A DNA stretch of 64,000 nt from Lunularia cruciata (Eukaryota > Streptophyta > Marchantiopsida > Lunulariales > Lunulariaceae): the NCBI GenBank assembly GCA_948567375.1, contig OX419756.1, positions 22,529,552 to 22,593,551 on the forward strand, written 5' to 3'. Positions within the stretch are counted from its first letter, which is position 1. Every line of letters begins with the position of its first letter. The notes under the pieces were generated by a model. That model did no database searches and was not told the DNA's origin. It saw only the letters and a list, made by a program, of their open reading frames with translations. This document shows, piece after piece, positions 10,060-19,057 of the stretch. A program made the translations under genes and the position numbers.

Positions 10060-10212
10060 GCAGGCTTGAGGTGTATGTTATGTGGCTCTTTTGGTGGGGT
10101 TGCTACTATGTTAGTGTGTGATAGTTGTTCGAGAGGATGGCATATGGCATGTATGACTCCTCCTCTCACGGTGGTTCCTCAAGGATAGTGGTTATGTCCT
10201 AGATGTACTTGA
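10060..10212 (+). pseudogene. C-terminal PHD finger of family A polyprotein
   Basis: The last 45 or so residues form a C4HC3 PHD finger: CMLC at 10072-10083, CDSC, a Trp-His pair with WHMAC, PPL...P.G, then WLCPRC and the TGA stop at 10210. All eight zinc ligands are present in A1; one TAG (10186) stands where A4 has CAA. PHD fingers commonly read histone H3 tails. It occupies the place where chromoviruses carry a chromodomain, so it may guide integration or chromatin contact. The frame is continuous with integrase once the 17-bp deletion is allowed for. A3 (25609-25739) and A4 (37891-38030) have it too, each with damaged ligands. Confidence 0.88.
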
Positions 10213-10380
10213 CCTATAGCTAATTCATTCTTTATATGGTATAGATTGCAGACAGGCGACTAACGATGGGGCTCCATAGCACCCGGCCTCCTGATCTTTG
10301 CCCATTAGAGGGTATACCATATACTTAGAGTAGATGGCTATCTGGAGTTAGAGGGACCTAACCGCCAACTAGGGGGGCGA
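10213..10380 (+). other. 3' untranslated region and polypurine tract
   Basis: About 170 bp from the stop to the U repeat, ending in the G-rich tract AACTAGGGGGGCGA (10367-10380). Equivalent tracts CTAGGGAGG precede the U repeat in A3 (about 25897) and A4 (about 37725, reverse). Such tracts prime plus-strand synthesis, which places the start of the 3' terminal repeat block at 10381. Confidence 0.75.
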
Positions 10381-10503
10381 TTGTGGCACTTTAGAGTCTA
10401 TGTATGACTTATGTGTGAGTTGTGTTTCAATAGTGTATGTTGTGTAGCAATGTATGTTGTGTAGCGATGTATGCTGTGTAGCAAAGTATATACGCACGAT
10501 AGC
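10381..10503 (+). repeat. First U repeat at 3' end of A1
   Basis: Starts TTGTGGCACTTTAGAG directly after the G-rich tract. It contains an internal run of about three 16-bp near-repeats (TGTATGTTGTGTAGC type) absent from most other copies, and joins the V repeat at 10504. Confidence 0.8.
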
Positions 10504-11129
10504 TGTCACGCCATTTGTAGTGCCGCATCTAGATGCTTGGACACTGGAGTTCCAATGATAGTAGTTAGAGTTATTTCAGCAGTTTCTCAGCAACTACTTT
10601 CCGACGGTTAGATTTTGTGTTTGGGGTACTGACTTCACGGTGGAGCTCACCGTCACTTTGCACCGTTGAGTGTGCCATCACCGGGACCATTAGGGTTTTA
10701 GAGCTAGCTCGAGTCCAGGGAGTATAGTTTTGAAGTGAGCTCCAGAGAGCTCACTTCTCTAATGTTGAGCCTTCAAGTTCCTGGCTATGGTGGACAGAGG
10801 TTGGCGAGCGTTGTCGTAGGGAAAATAGCCCACGTGTACCCTTGAGGCTTTTGGTGTGATAAATTTTCTTTTCTTTTTTATTTGTTGTAAGGAACAGGGA
10901 TTTATGATAATATGTCTTGGGTGTGGTTTTGCTACCTTGTTTTGGGAGAAAGTGAGGAGACAGAGAAGGGCTGAGGGTTTTCAGAAAATGCCAAAAGATT
11001 TTGAGAGGGAAGTTTGCAGAGGATTTCGAGAGAAGTGGCAGAAATTTTTGTGAGAAGAAGGGAGTAGGGTTTTTGGAAAGAAAGAAAAAGTAGGACAGAG
11101 GAAGACACAGAGAACATAAAATTTTTGAG

Positions 11130-11480
11130 TTGGACAGGAGGGGGTTTGGCAAGAGAGGAATCTCTCGAGAAGCTGGAGGGTTTGGACAGAGGAACAATCA
11201 GAGGAAGGAATTTTCGAGTTGGATAGGAGTGTTTGAGAGGGCAGGGGGGAGAAATTCTCGAGAACTGAAGGGTTTTGGACAGAGGAACAATCAAAGGAAG
11301 GAATTTTCGAGTTGGATAGGAGTATTTGAGAGGGCAGGGGAGAGAAATTCTTGAGAACTGAAGGGTTTGGACAGAGGAACAATCAGGAGAAGGAATTTTC
11401 GAGTTGGACAGGAGTGCTTGAGAGTGCAGGGGAGAGAAATTCTTGAGAACTGAAGGGTTTGGATAGAGGAACAATCAGGA
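11130..11480 (+). repeat. Tandem repeat, ~93-bp unit, in B1
   Basis: About 3.5 copies of a unit containing GAATTTTCGAGTTGG...GAGAGGGCAGGGGAGAGAAATTC...GGTTTGGACAGAGGAACAATCA. Copies differ by a few substitutions and single-base indels. Confidence 0.8.
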
Positions 11481-11482
11481 TA

Positions 11483-11745
11483 GAAATTTCGAAATGTGAG
11501 AGTGCAGCGCTGTGCTTGGACCAGGAGAGGAATTTCGAAATGTGAGAGTGCAGGGCTGTGCTTGGACCAGGAGAGGAATTTTGAAATGTGAGAGTGCAGG
11601 GCTGTGCTTGGACCAGGAGAGGGATTTCGAAATGTGAGAGTGCAGGGCTGTGCTTGGACCAGGAGAGGAATTTTAAATGTGAGAGTGCAGGGCTGTGCTT
11701 GGACCAGGAGAGGGATTTCGAAATGTGAAGAGTGCAGGGCTGTGT
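11483..11745 (+). repeat. Tandem repeat, 46-bp unit, in B1
   Basis: About five copies of a 46-bp unit (core TTCGAAATGTGAGAGTGCAG, then GGCTGTGCTTGGACCAGGAGA). As 46 is not a multiple of three, the open frame across it is unlikely to be selected coding sequence. Confidence 0.85.
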
Positions 11746-12090
11746 TTTGGACCCGGACAGAAATTTTCGAAATGTGAAAGGAGTCTTGAAGGGCTGAAGG
11801 CTTTTGGAGATGCATGAGGGCTGTGTTTTGGACCAAGACAGAAACTTTTGAAATGTGAAGGGAGTCTTGAAGGGCTGAAGGCTTTTGGAGATGCATGAGG
11901 GCTGTGTTTTGGACCAGGACAGAAATTTTCGAAATGTGAAGGGAGTCTTGAAGGGCTGAAGGCTTTTGGAGATGCAAGAGGGCTGTGTTTTGGACCAGGA
12001 CAGAAATTTTCAAAATGTGAAGGGAGTCTTGAAGGGCTGAAGGCTTTTGGAGATGCAAGAGGGCTGTGTTTTGGACCAGGACAGAAATTT
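11746..12090 (+). repeat. Tandem repeat, 81-bp unit, in B1
   Basis: About four copies of an 81-bp unit (TTTTCGAAATGTGAAGGGAG ... GATGCATGAGGGCTGTGTTT). It shares its core with the 46-bp set, suggesting one array evolved from the other by slippage and expansion. Confidence 0.85.
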
Positions 12091-13465
12091 TTGAAATTGA
12101 AAGGAAGGACGTTGAGAGAAGGGCTGAAACGGAGAAATTTTGAAGGAAGAGACCTGGCTGTACAGAGAAGTGAGAAGTGAAGGAAATTTCGAGAGATTTT
12201 GCACTGGGACAGAGGGAAAGGAGTTTGGGTTTCAGAAGTTTAGTCAGGAGAGAATGAGATGAACTTTGAGAGAATAGGATTGTACAAGACAAGGACTGTG
12301 CTTCGAAGGAAGAACTGTGACTGATCAAGAGACACCCAGGAGAAACTCTTGAGTTGTTGTGAAGGTTTGAGAGTGAACCAAGAGAGACAGAAAAGAGGAG
12401 TTTCAGAATTTAGTTGTGAAGATTTGAGAGTGAACTACGAGAGACAGACAGAGAGGAATTTTTGAGCTTTACAGCGAGGGCCAAGAGAGCTGGAGACAAC
12501 ATAGTAGTTCTCAAAGGTTGGGGAAATGGCTGATGCTAGGCAGAAGATAGAGAGGCCATTTTCTCAAAGGAGATTTGGAGGTCTGATGCTGAAGTGACAA
12601 GCAAAGAGAAGAGAAGGAGAGGCTTCGAATGCTGAGCGGTGAGTGACAATTTGATACAAGAGAATGAGTTGAGAAGATTGTCTGCATGTGATTGGGCAAG
12701 TTTGGATGTTCATCTGGAATGACTTGGTTGCCCAGGTGTTAAAGTAGGAATGGACACTCCATAGGGAAGAATTGTTTGTCTTGTTTGACTTACAGCTGTA
12801 TGACTGGTTGAAGAGGATGATTCATGAACGGATAAATGTACTCTGAATTGTGGATGTTGTCAAGGGAAGGGCTGCATTTAGGAGCTCTTGGTCCAGTCTA
12901 TATGATTGCCCAGTTCAGTGATCAATACAGCCGGGTTTGACCACCATTAGTTGCTTGCGGTTATTTCATAAAGTCTCACCAGAGCCATTTTAGGAATCTG
13001 TTTGAGCCAAGAGCCAAACCCACAGACCCGAACATAAAAGAGAACTGGAAGCGATACTATATACGAATAGAGCTACAAGGCCAAACACAGTCAAACACAA
13101 TTGAATGCTATAGATCAACTTTAGGTTACAATATCCAACATACAAACCTTGGGAGAAACCTGCCCTGGGGACAATTAGAACAACCTGACCTATTGGGAAG
13201 AGCTGCCAGCCATACCGAACAAGGAAGAGAATGACAAACCTCAGGAAGACTTAAGTCATTTGCACCAATCGCAACTAAGCACTAGCAGCCAGGTGCCCAG
13301 TGCACTCTCGAGGACAAAACCCCACAACAGCGTCACCTGGATTCTCTATGCTTGAGTGGGTGTGGCTTGACTGTAATCAGTGCCCAGTTGTTGGCAATTT
13401 ATAGAGTGACAGATCAAGTATTGATCTGAGTTGAGTTGAGTTGAGAGTGGTAAGCAATCTGATTA

Positions 13466-13571
13466 TTGTGGCACTTTAGAGTCTATGTATGACTTATGTG
13501 TGAGTTGTGTTTCTATAGTGTATGATGTTGACAGCAATGTATGTTGTGTAGCAATGTATATAGGCACGACA
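13466..13571 (+). repeat. Terminal U repeat of A1
   Basis: Second U copy, ending CACGACA. The reversed end reads TGTCGTGCC, an imperfect inverted match to the 5' end TGTCACGCC. The CTTA duplication follows at 13572. Confidence 0.8.
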
Positions 13572-13849
13572 CTTACAAGAGGGGAAAGACGGAGATTTTG
13601 GGGGTTCTTGAGGAGCTACACAAGTTGTTTTGCCTTCACTATGAAGGATTTGGATGCTCTAAAAGGACCTATCGCCACTATGTTAGAGGATTTAGTACTA
13701 TTGCCAAGGACTTGACAAAGCTGACCAAGCTTACACAAGAGTGGTGTTGGAGAGATGAGCAAGAGAGAGCTTTTGTAGAGCTTTTGACATTTGCTCTTAT
13801 TTTGAGGAGACCAATCAGAGGATGACCATTTCAGGTTCACATTGATTGG
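13572..13849 (+). pseudogene. Family A copy H, continuation after A1
   Basis: Starts with the CTTA duplication and matches the start of RT (A1 7172-7283). It then jumps to the RT/RNase H connection (A1 8065-8260), so the RT core is deleted. It ends at 13849 where minus-strand integrase sequence of A3 begins. Confidence 0.75.
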
Positions 13850-14990
13850 AATCAATGGATTGAGGGTCTTAAACCTCCTCCTCAAATGGTAGCATAGCGT
13901 AAAGTATCTCTATGCTGAGCAATTGCCAAGTTCTCAAAGGCCATCGACATCACTCTTTGAAAGATCTCTACCCGTTGAGAGCATGCGCTCATCCATACAT
14001 CTAGGTCATCCAAGTCCAAAACTACAGTAGCATCTTGACAAATAGTTGCAAGTAAATCTGGATCTCGTCCATAGAGTAGGACGTAAGGAGAGAAGGATGC
14101 TAAGGAAGCTTGCCAGCTAAACCGATAGTCCATGGCCAACCAAGGTAACTGGAGATCCCAATCTCCCAAGTGGCCTCTCTGCAAACCATACTTTTGCAAT
14201 CCTCTCTTCACTGTCTGAACCACTCTCTTTGCTAAGCCATCTGTCTCAAGGTGATCTCGGGATGTAGTATGATGATCAATCAAAGTCTTATCACACAAGA
14301 CTTGAAACTCTCCCAAGAACTTTGTACCCTAATCAATCAAAACCTTAGCTGGTGCACCAAAATGACTAAGAACTCGATCCAAGAACAAGTAAGATGTCCC
14401 TTCACTAGACTTGTCAGGAAGTGCCACCAACTCAATCCACTTGGAGAAGTGCTCCACCATCACCAAAACATATTGATGATGTCTCACCGTCAGCGGTAAA
14501 GGTCCAACAAAGTCCAAACTCCAATGGTAACCCAATCCCATGATAGGTAATGGGTGAAACTATGGCATAGTAGCATTGAATGATGCTCTAACTTGGTCAC
14601 AAACCACACATCTCGTAACAAACTGCTATACCTCGGTCTGCATACCACACCACCAATAATGACTCTAGAGTAAGCTATATGTACGCTTTACTCCAAAATG
14701 TCCTAGCTCCTCATGAGCAGACTAACCAACTGTGGTCTCTAAGATGGAAGTGGTACTACTTGTACTCTACCATCCTCCCATACACGCAAAAGGTGTCTAC
14801 CCTCCAATCAGAACCGTCTGCCTTGCTAAAGAACATGGTCTTTCTCCTTGGCCCCAATTGTGCCACCCACAACACCAGCACAAAGATAGTCCATCACTAA
14901 GACATCATTATGAATGTCTCGCTGAACTATACCAATATCTTCACTCTCTGGATCTATGACCTCAATAACTCCTCTTGTATGCGCTAAGAG
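13850..14990 (-). pseudogene. A3 integrase
   Basis: Minus-strand integrase with a DDE core and an intact DGLAKRVVQ-like Glu region (about 14220). It keeps the 17 bp deleted from A1 (about 13990-14015) and several CAG codons that are TAG in A1, so it is the best template for judging A1's damage. Stops occur near 14330 and in the HHCC region (about 14600-14700). Confidence 0.8.
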
Positions 14991-14999
14991 AGATACCAC

Positions 15000-15610
15000 C
15001 AAAGCCTAAGAAAATATACACAAAAAGACAAATGCATGCCAACCTGGCACCATCTCCTCATCTGTCTCACCATGCCAACGTGCTCCAGTCTGATCCTGCT
15101 GGCTGGGACATGGGTTTCTACTCAACCCATCTGCATCACAATTCACCACTCTAGGTCTGTGAACAATCGTGAAATCATACTCCTGTAAAATCAGAGCCCA
15201 TTGTGCAAGCTTCCTTGAAAGCTTGTCGGACTTTATCAACCACTTCAGCGGCTGATGATAAATGATGAGAGTGAAGGGGTTACCAAATAGGTAACCTCAA
15301 AAATGTGCTACTGCCCAAACTACTGCCAAGCACTCTCCCTCATATGAACTATACTTTGCCTCCGCTGAATTGTTGGAGCAACTAGCATAGGCCACCACAA
15401 ACTCCTTCCCCTCATCATCATGCTTGGTGAGCACCGCTCCAAGCCCCAACATACTCCAATCAGTATGAACCTGAAATGGTTGTTCTCTTATTGGTCTCCT
15501 CAAAATAGGAGCAAAAGTCAACCTCTCTTTGAGCTCTACAAAAGCTCTCTCCTACTCATCTCCCCAACACCACTCCTATGTAAGCTTGGTCAGCTTTGTC
15601 AAGGCCTTGG
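15000..15610 (-). pseudogene. A3 RNase H
   Basis: Minus-strand RNase H with HTDWSMLGLGAVLT, YEGECLAVVWAVAHF and NCDADGLSR-type motifs. One stop near 15298 divides it. Co-linear with A1 7990-8640. Confidence 0.8.
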
Positions 15611-16450
15611 CAATAGTACTAAATCCTCTAACATAGCGACAATAGAAGTTTGCCAACCCAAGGAATACTCGCACTCTGCTCACATCCGTAGGCCAAGGAA
15701 TACGTGCAATAGCCTCCACCTTGGTCTGCTGAACACCAAGTCCTTTGGGTAGATAGTGTGACCCAAATACTCAACCTGCTCATGGAAGAACCTACACTTC
15801 CTAGGATGTAATTTGAGTCCATGAGATCTCAACCTCTCAAACACCTCCAACAGTTGTCTCTCATGCTCCTCCACAGTAGTGCTATAGACCAAAATGTCAT
15901 TAATATAGCACCAAGCAAAATCCAATCCAGCTAGGATCCTATCCATGATGCTCTGGAACTCAGCAAGAGCGTTCTTCAACCCAAATAGTCAGAACCTCCA
16001 CTGATATAACACATCCTTGCTGTGAGAATCAATAGCCTAAAATGTTGTCTTAGACTTATCCTCCTCCTTGATCTGCAATTGATGATATCTCACTCAAAGA
16101 TCCAAAGTAATGAAGATCTTTGCATGCCCAATTGCATCAAAAATCTCCTCCAATGTAGGCATGGCATACCAATCAGCCTTAGTCTGTCGGTTGAGAGGAT
16201 GATAATCTCCACACATCTGCCTATCTATATAGTTGCCATGCATATCCTTCTTGGCTGGTATCACTGTTGCTGATGCATACTCTTCATGTGAAATCTCCAC
16301 CAAACCAGCCTCAAAATGGTCATTACTCCGGCTCTAAATCAATGTCCTCTCCATGTCACTATAGCAATAAGGACATCAAAAAACTGGTGTATTGCTAGTA
16401 AGCTCAATCTGTATACCAAGTCCCTTCGAAGCACCTAAATCCTTCATATT
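15611..16450 (-). pseudogene. A3 reverse transcriptase
   Basis: Minus-strand RT with CGDYHPLN (about 16210) and LGLANFY-type connection. The catalytic YIDD is replaced by YINDI (about 15895-15905; Asp to Asn, a G-to-A change), so this copy would lack polymerase activity even without its stops. Confidence 0.8.
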
Positions 16451-16904
16451 GAAGGTAAAACAACTCGTGTGACTCCTCAAGAACCTCCAAACTCTCCGTC
16501 TTTCCTTTCCATTAAGCTTGGGTCCATGATCTGGCTCCCAAATATCCTCTATAATTGTTATAGGAGTGGAAGACGTACTAATTGGCTGCTACATTGGGCC
16601 CTTGGGAGCAATAGTGTCATTCCCCCAACCACTAGAGGTCCCAACCTCCGTGTAAAAAACTCCCTCCACTCTGGCTGCAAGCTCCACACATCCTCTTGCT
16701 GCATCCCAAGTGGACCAAGGGTGTAATCCAAGTAGCCCACGCTCACCTGGATGGACTCCAAGTAGACCACTCTCCTTAGTAGCTATTGGTTGTGTCCTAG
16801 GAATACCATGTCCACTCGGTCCATTGCCTCCAGCATATGCCTTAATCATCTTGATAGGCACAGGGCTCACAAGGGTCCAAGTGGTGATGCCTATCAAGTG
16901 CATC
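16451..16904 (-). pseudogene. A3 methyltransferase-RT spacer
   Basis: Minus-strand equivalent of A1 6791-7170, including the GLLGVHPGE and GLLGLHPWS imperfect repeats. It is open as part of the same frame as methyltransferase motif X (16589-17026). Confidence 0.6.
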
Positions 16905-17930
16905 TTACACTGCTCTGCCAAGCCAAGGCTCACAATCCATGTCAAACAATTCAGATCCATAGCCTGACCTAACACTTGACGCTTGGATGCCTCTGACACT
17001 GCTAGAATAGTGGTATACCGGTGCAAAAACCCATCACCCGCTCTCTCTTATCAGCGTTGGGCTCCACCAACTGCTGTAACTGTGAATCCCAAACAAGTCC
17101 AGGTCCTCCTTCTTGAAACGCATGAGAGCTTGGGAAACTCATGAGTGTGGGCAATGCGGCTCTAGGCTGTCCAACTAGGTTTACCACTGCCATAGGTGAC
17201 CTATCAGCCACTACCACTATCTAAGACTGACTTCCAACATCCAAGATGTCATCAACAAGGATGTGCTCAAGTTGCTGAATCCCATCATAAGCACATTGTA
17301 AAACCTCTTTGGGTAAGAAGTTTGTCCACCAAAGACAAAGATGATGAGCCCGTGATCCTACTCTGGCTGCATCTAATAATATAGCAGGTCCCATCCAAGA
17401 ATGGACCTGATGTGTACTTACCACCACTTTGGTGCAAGAATCACCCATCAAAGGCACGTTCTCCAAAAGGTAAGCTAAAGAAATGGACTGATGAACCAAG
17501 AGATGTCGTAGTATCCGTAACATCTCCCAAAACAGACCAAAACAAGGATCCTGAAGACCCAAACCACGGCATGTATGTGTATGTCCCTAACATGGCCATC
17601 CAAAAATTGCCAAGTGTCTAGGTCATGCATCCCCAATAAGGAAATGTCTGCAGGTATGGCCTTCTGGTAACCTCTAACTACTGACATCGGTAATAACTCT
17701 GGATACTGATAGACCAAGTGTGCCACATGATGTAGAGAGACTCGCCTAGCAATCTAGTCTCTCTCTATGTACAAGTACCTCTGTACTCGTATACCCGCCT
17801 GTAACACCGCTGCTAGTCCGGTGCTAATCCCACCGAATAGCTCCAATAGACATATTCCCTCTATTGGATATTGCCAAGCAATGAGTGTGGTATCTAGAGG
17901 TGTCAAAGCAATTGCCTCTGAAAGCTCATC
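16905..17930 (-). pseudogene. A3 cytosine methyltransferase domain
   Basis: Minus-strand copy of the retrotransposon methyltransferase. Motif I is ELFGGISTGLAAVLQAGI (about 17800-17860), with YIERD after it. Motif IV has Pro-Cys followed by TAG where A1 has CAG (about 17570). Motif VI is LENV (about 17460), motif VIII SRAH...LWWTN (about 17310-17350), motif X VLGQAMDLN (about 16955-16980). It is better preserved than A1 around motif I. Two copies carrying the same motif set in the same place argue against chance similarity. Confidence 0.88.
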
Positions 17931-19057
17931 CTCACACTCATCTCCTGATGGTACAAAGGCTCCACTCCAACCCTGTTGCACCAACTGATCTGCATGCTGC
18001 TGCAACGCCTTCTCGGAACTCCACAATTGAACATCCAAGGTGGATGGAACAATCCCACTCGTACTCCAAATCCGAGTGATCTCCTCTGGTATTGGAGTAT
18101 TCTCTTCATGGGTGTTCCCCTCCAACAAGTCACCATGCCAAGTAACTGCGCCACTGAAAGCTAAAATTGATGATGCCATGGTCCCGGACTGTAGTGAGCC
18201 AAGATTGCCACTGCTAAAGCATACTAGCAGGTGACATACTCGTCCCTCACCAGATTGCCAACCAGGTCTATAAGAAGCTGTCTCCTCCCAATAGTCAATA
18301 TTAAAACCCATGGAGTATAACACTACTCCCCCAACTAGCACATCATATGACTCAGCTATTGTCGCAATAGCCTGAGCTCTTACCACCGAGCTATCAGTCG
18401 GTTGACCAGGCTGAACCTAGACCACAAGCTCCCCACATGTGATGTATTGTGTCGAACCACCACCTAGAGATGTCTGGATCTAAAATGGACACCTCTCCAC
18501 ATCGGTCTTCCGTAACTCCAGACCGACCACTGTCGCCTTCCCCAACATAAGAGGCTACGCACCAGAGTCTAACAAGACTCTCTGTGGTGTATAGACCTTC
18601 CCTAAAGGTCCCACCAAATGGAAAATCCCCCTCTAGTTATCCAATAGGACAACACCAGGTGTGAACCGTGCTCTCTCAAAGGCTATCTAACTAGCAACTC
18701 CTCCAGTCTAGCCGCTGCTGCCTGCCATTAACCACTGGTCGCTGAACGGATCCCATGCTCCTCAACCAAGTCAGCTCCACTACTAACCACCTTTGCTCTA
18801 GTAGTAGGAACTGCACCATCCCTACTCTCACACAACGTGGTAGCCAACTGGAATACTGGGGCTAGGTCAACTCCCAATGTAAACATGTCACTAGTCGATA
18901 ACAAAGGATGTCGCATAATCAGCTGAGCCGCCCCCAACATCATGCTAGACTCAGTCTGTGTAGTAGCAAGTGGCTGATTTGCAAGTAGTCCATCATGCAC
19001 TCCATCACCACCTACCACACATGCACTAGGATGTCTAGGAACCATGGATGTCATCTG
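17931..19057 (-). pseudogene. A3 protease region and linker
   Basis: Minus strand. The protease active site keeps Asp-Ser-Gly-Ala (18559-18570), followed by TAG where A1 has CAG. The linker (17931-18400) is largely open and includes the YSMGFNIDYWEE stretch. The region upstream of the protease is interrupted by insertion F at 19058. Confidence 0.7.

Larger units (their letters stand above)
10812..13329 (+). mobile_element. B1, long solo-LTR-like element inside the A1 V repeat
   Basis: TG...CA ends (TGTCGTAGGG to CCCACAACA) flanked by GCGT at 10808-10811 and 13330-13333. The V repeat is continuous if it is removed. Both ends resemble B2 (40597-~42117), which supports one family. The interior is strongly purine-skewed on the + strand and holds three sets of tandem repeats. 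Long minus-strand open frames (12328-11291 and others) follow the repeats and show no known domain. Most likely a solo LTR or a non-coding large element. Confidence 0.7.
10504..13465 (+). repeat. V repeat at 3' end of A1, split by B1
   Basis: 10504-10811 and 13334-13465 together match the 5' V repeat over 440 bp. The right edge CTGATTA abuts the next U repeat with no intervening bases; the same V|U junction occurs at about 37157 in A4. Confidence 0.8.
1198..13571 (+). mobile_element. Family A retrotransposon A1 (gag-PR-MTase-RT-RH-IN-PHD)
   Basis: The most complete family A copy, about 9.9 kb once insertion B1 (10812-13329) is discounted. Order: V repeat, leader, one long coding region, G-rich tract, U repeat, V repeat, U repeat. 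Ends are TGTC...GACA with a CTTA duplication. Coding positions for gag, protease, methyltransferase, RT, RNase H and early integrase all fall in one frame; the frame changes only after a 17-bp deletion near 9695. At least ten TAG stops replace glutamine codons kept in A3 or A4. Pol is Ty3/gypsy-like, but the methyltransferase, PHD finger and terminal arrangement are not typical. It is inactive as it stands. Confidence 0.85.

Noticed and set aside
11130-12090. CRISPR-like array
   Set aside because: The repeats are contiguous with no unique spacers and the genome is eukaryotic.
11291-12328. 345-codon minus-strand open frame in B1
   Set aside because: It follows 46- and 81-bp tandem repeats on a purine-skewed strand, changes phase with each 46-bp unit, and has no recognisable domain.
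1198-13571. Calling U+V a conventional LTR at both ends of A1
   Set aside because: The 5' end lacks U, the 3' end has an extra U, and the target duplication lies outside V and the outer U. I report the V/U arrangement instead.
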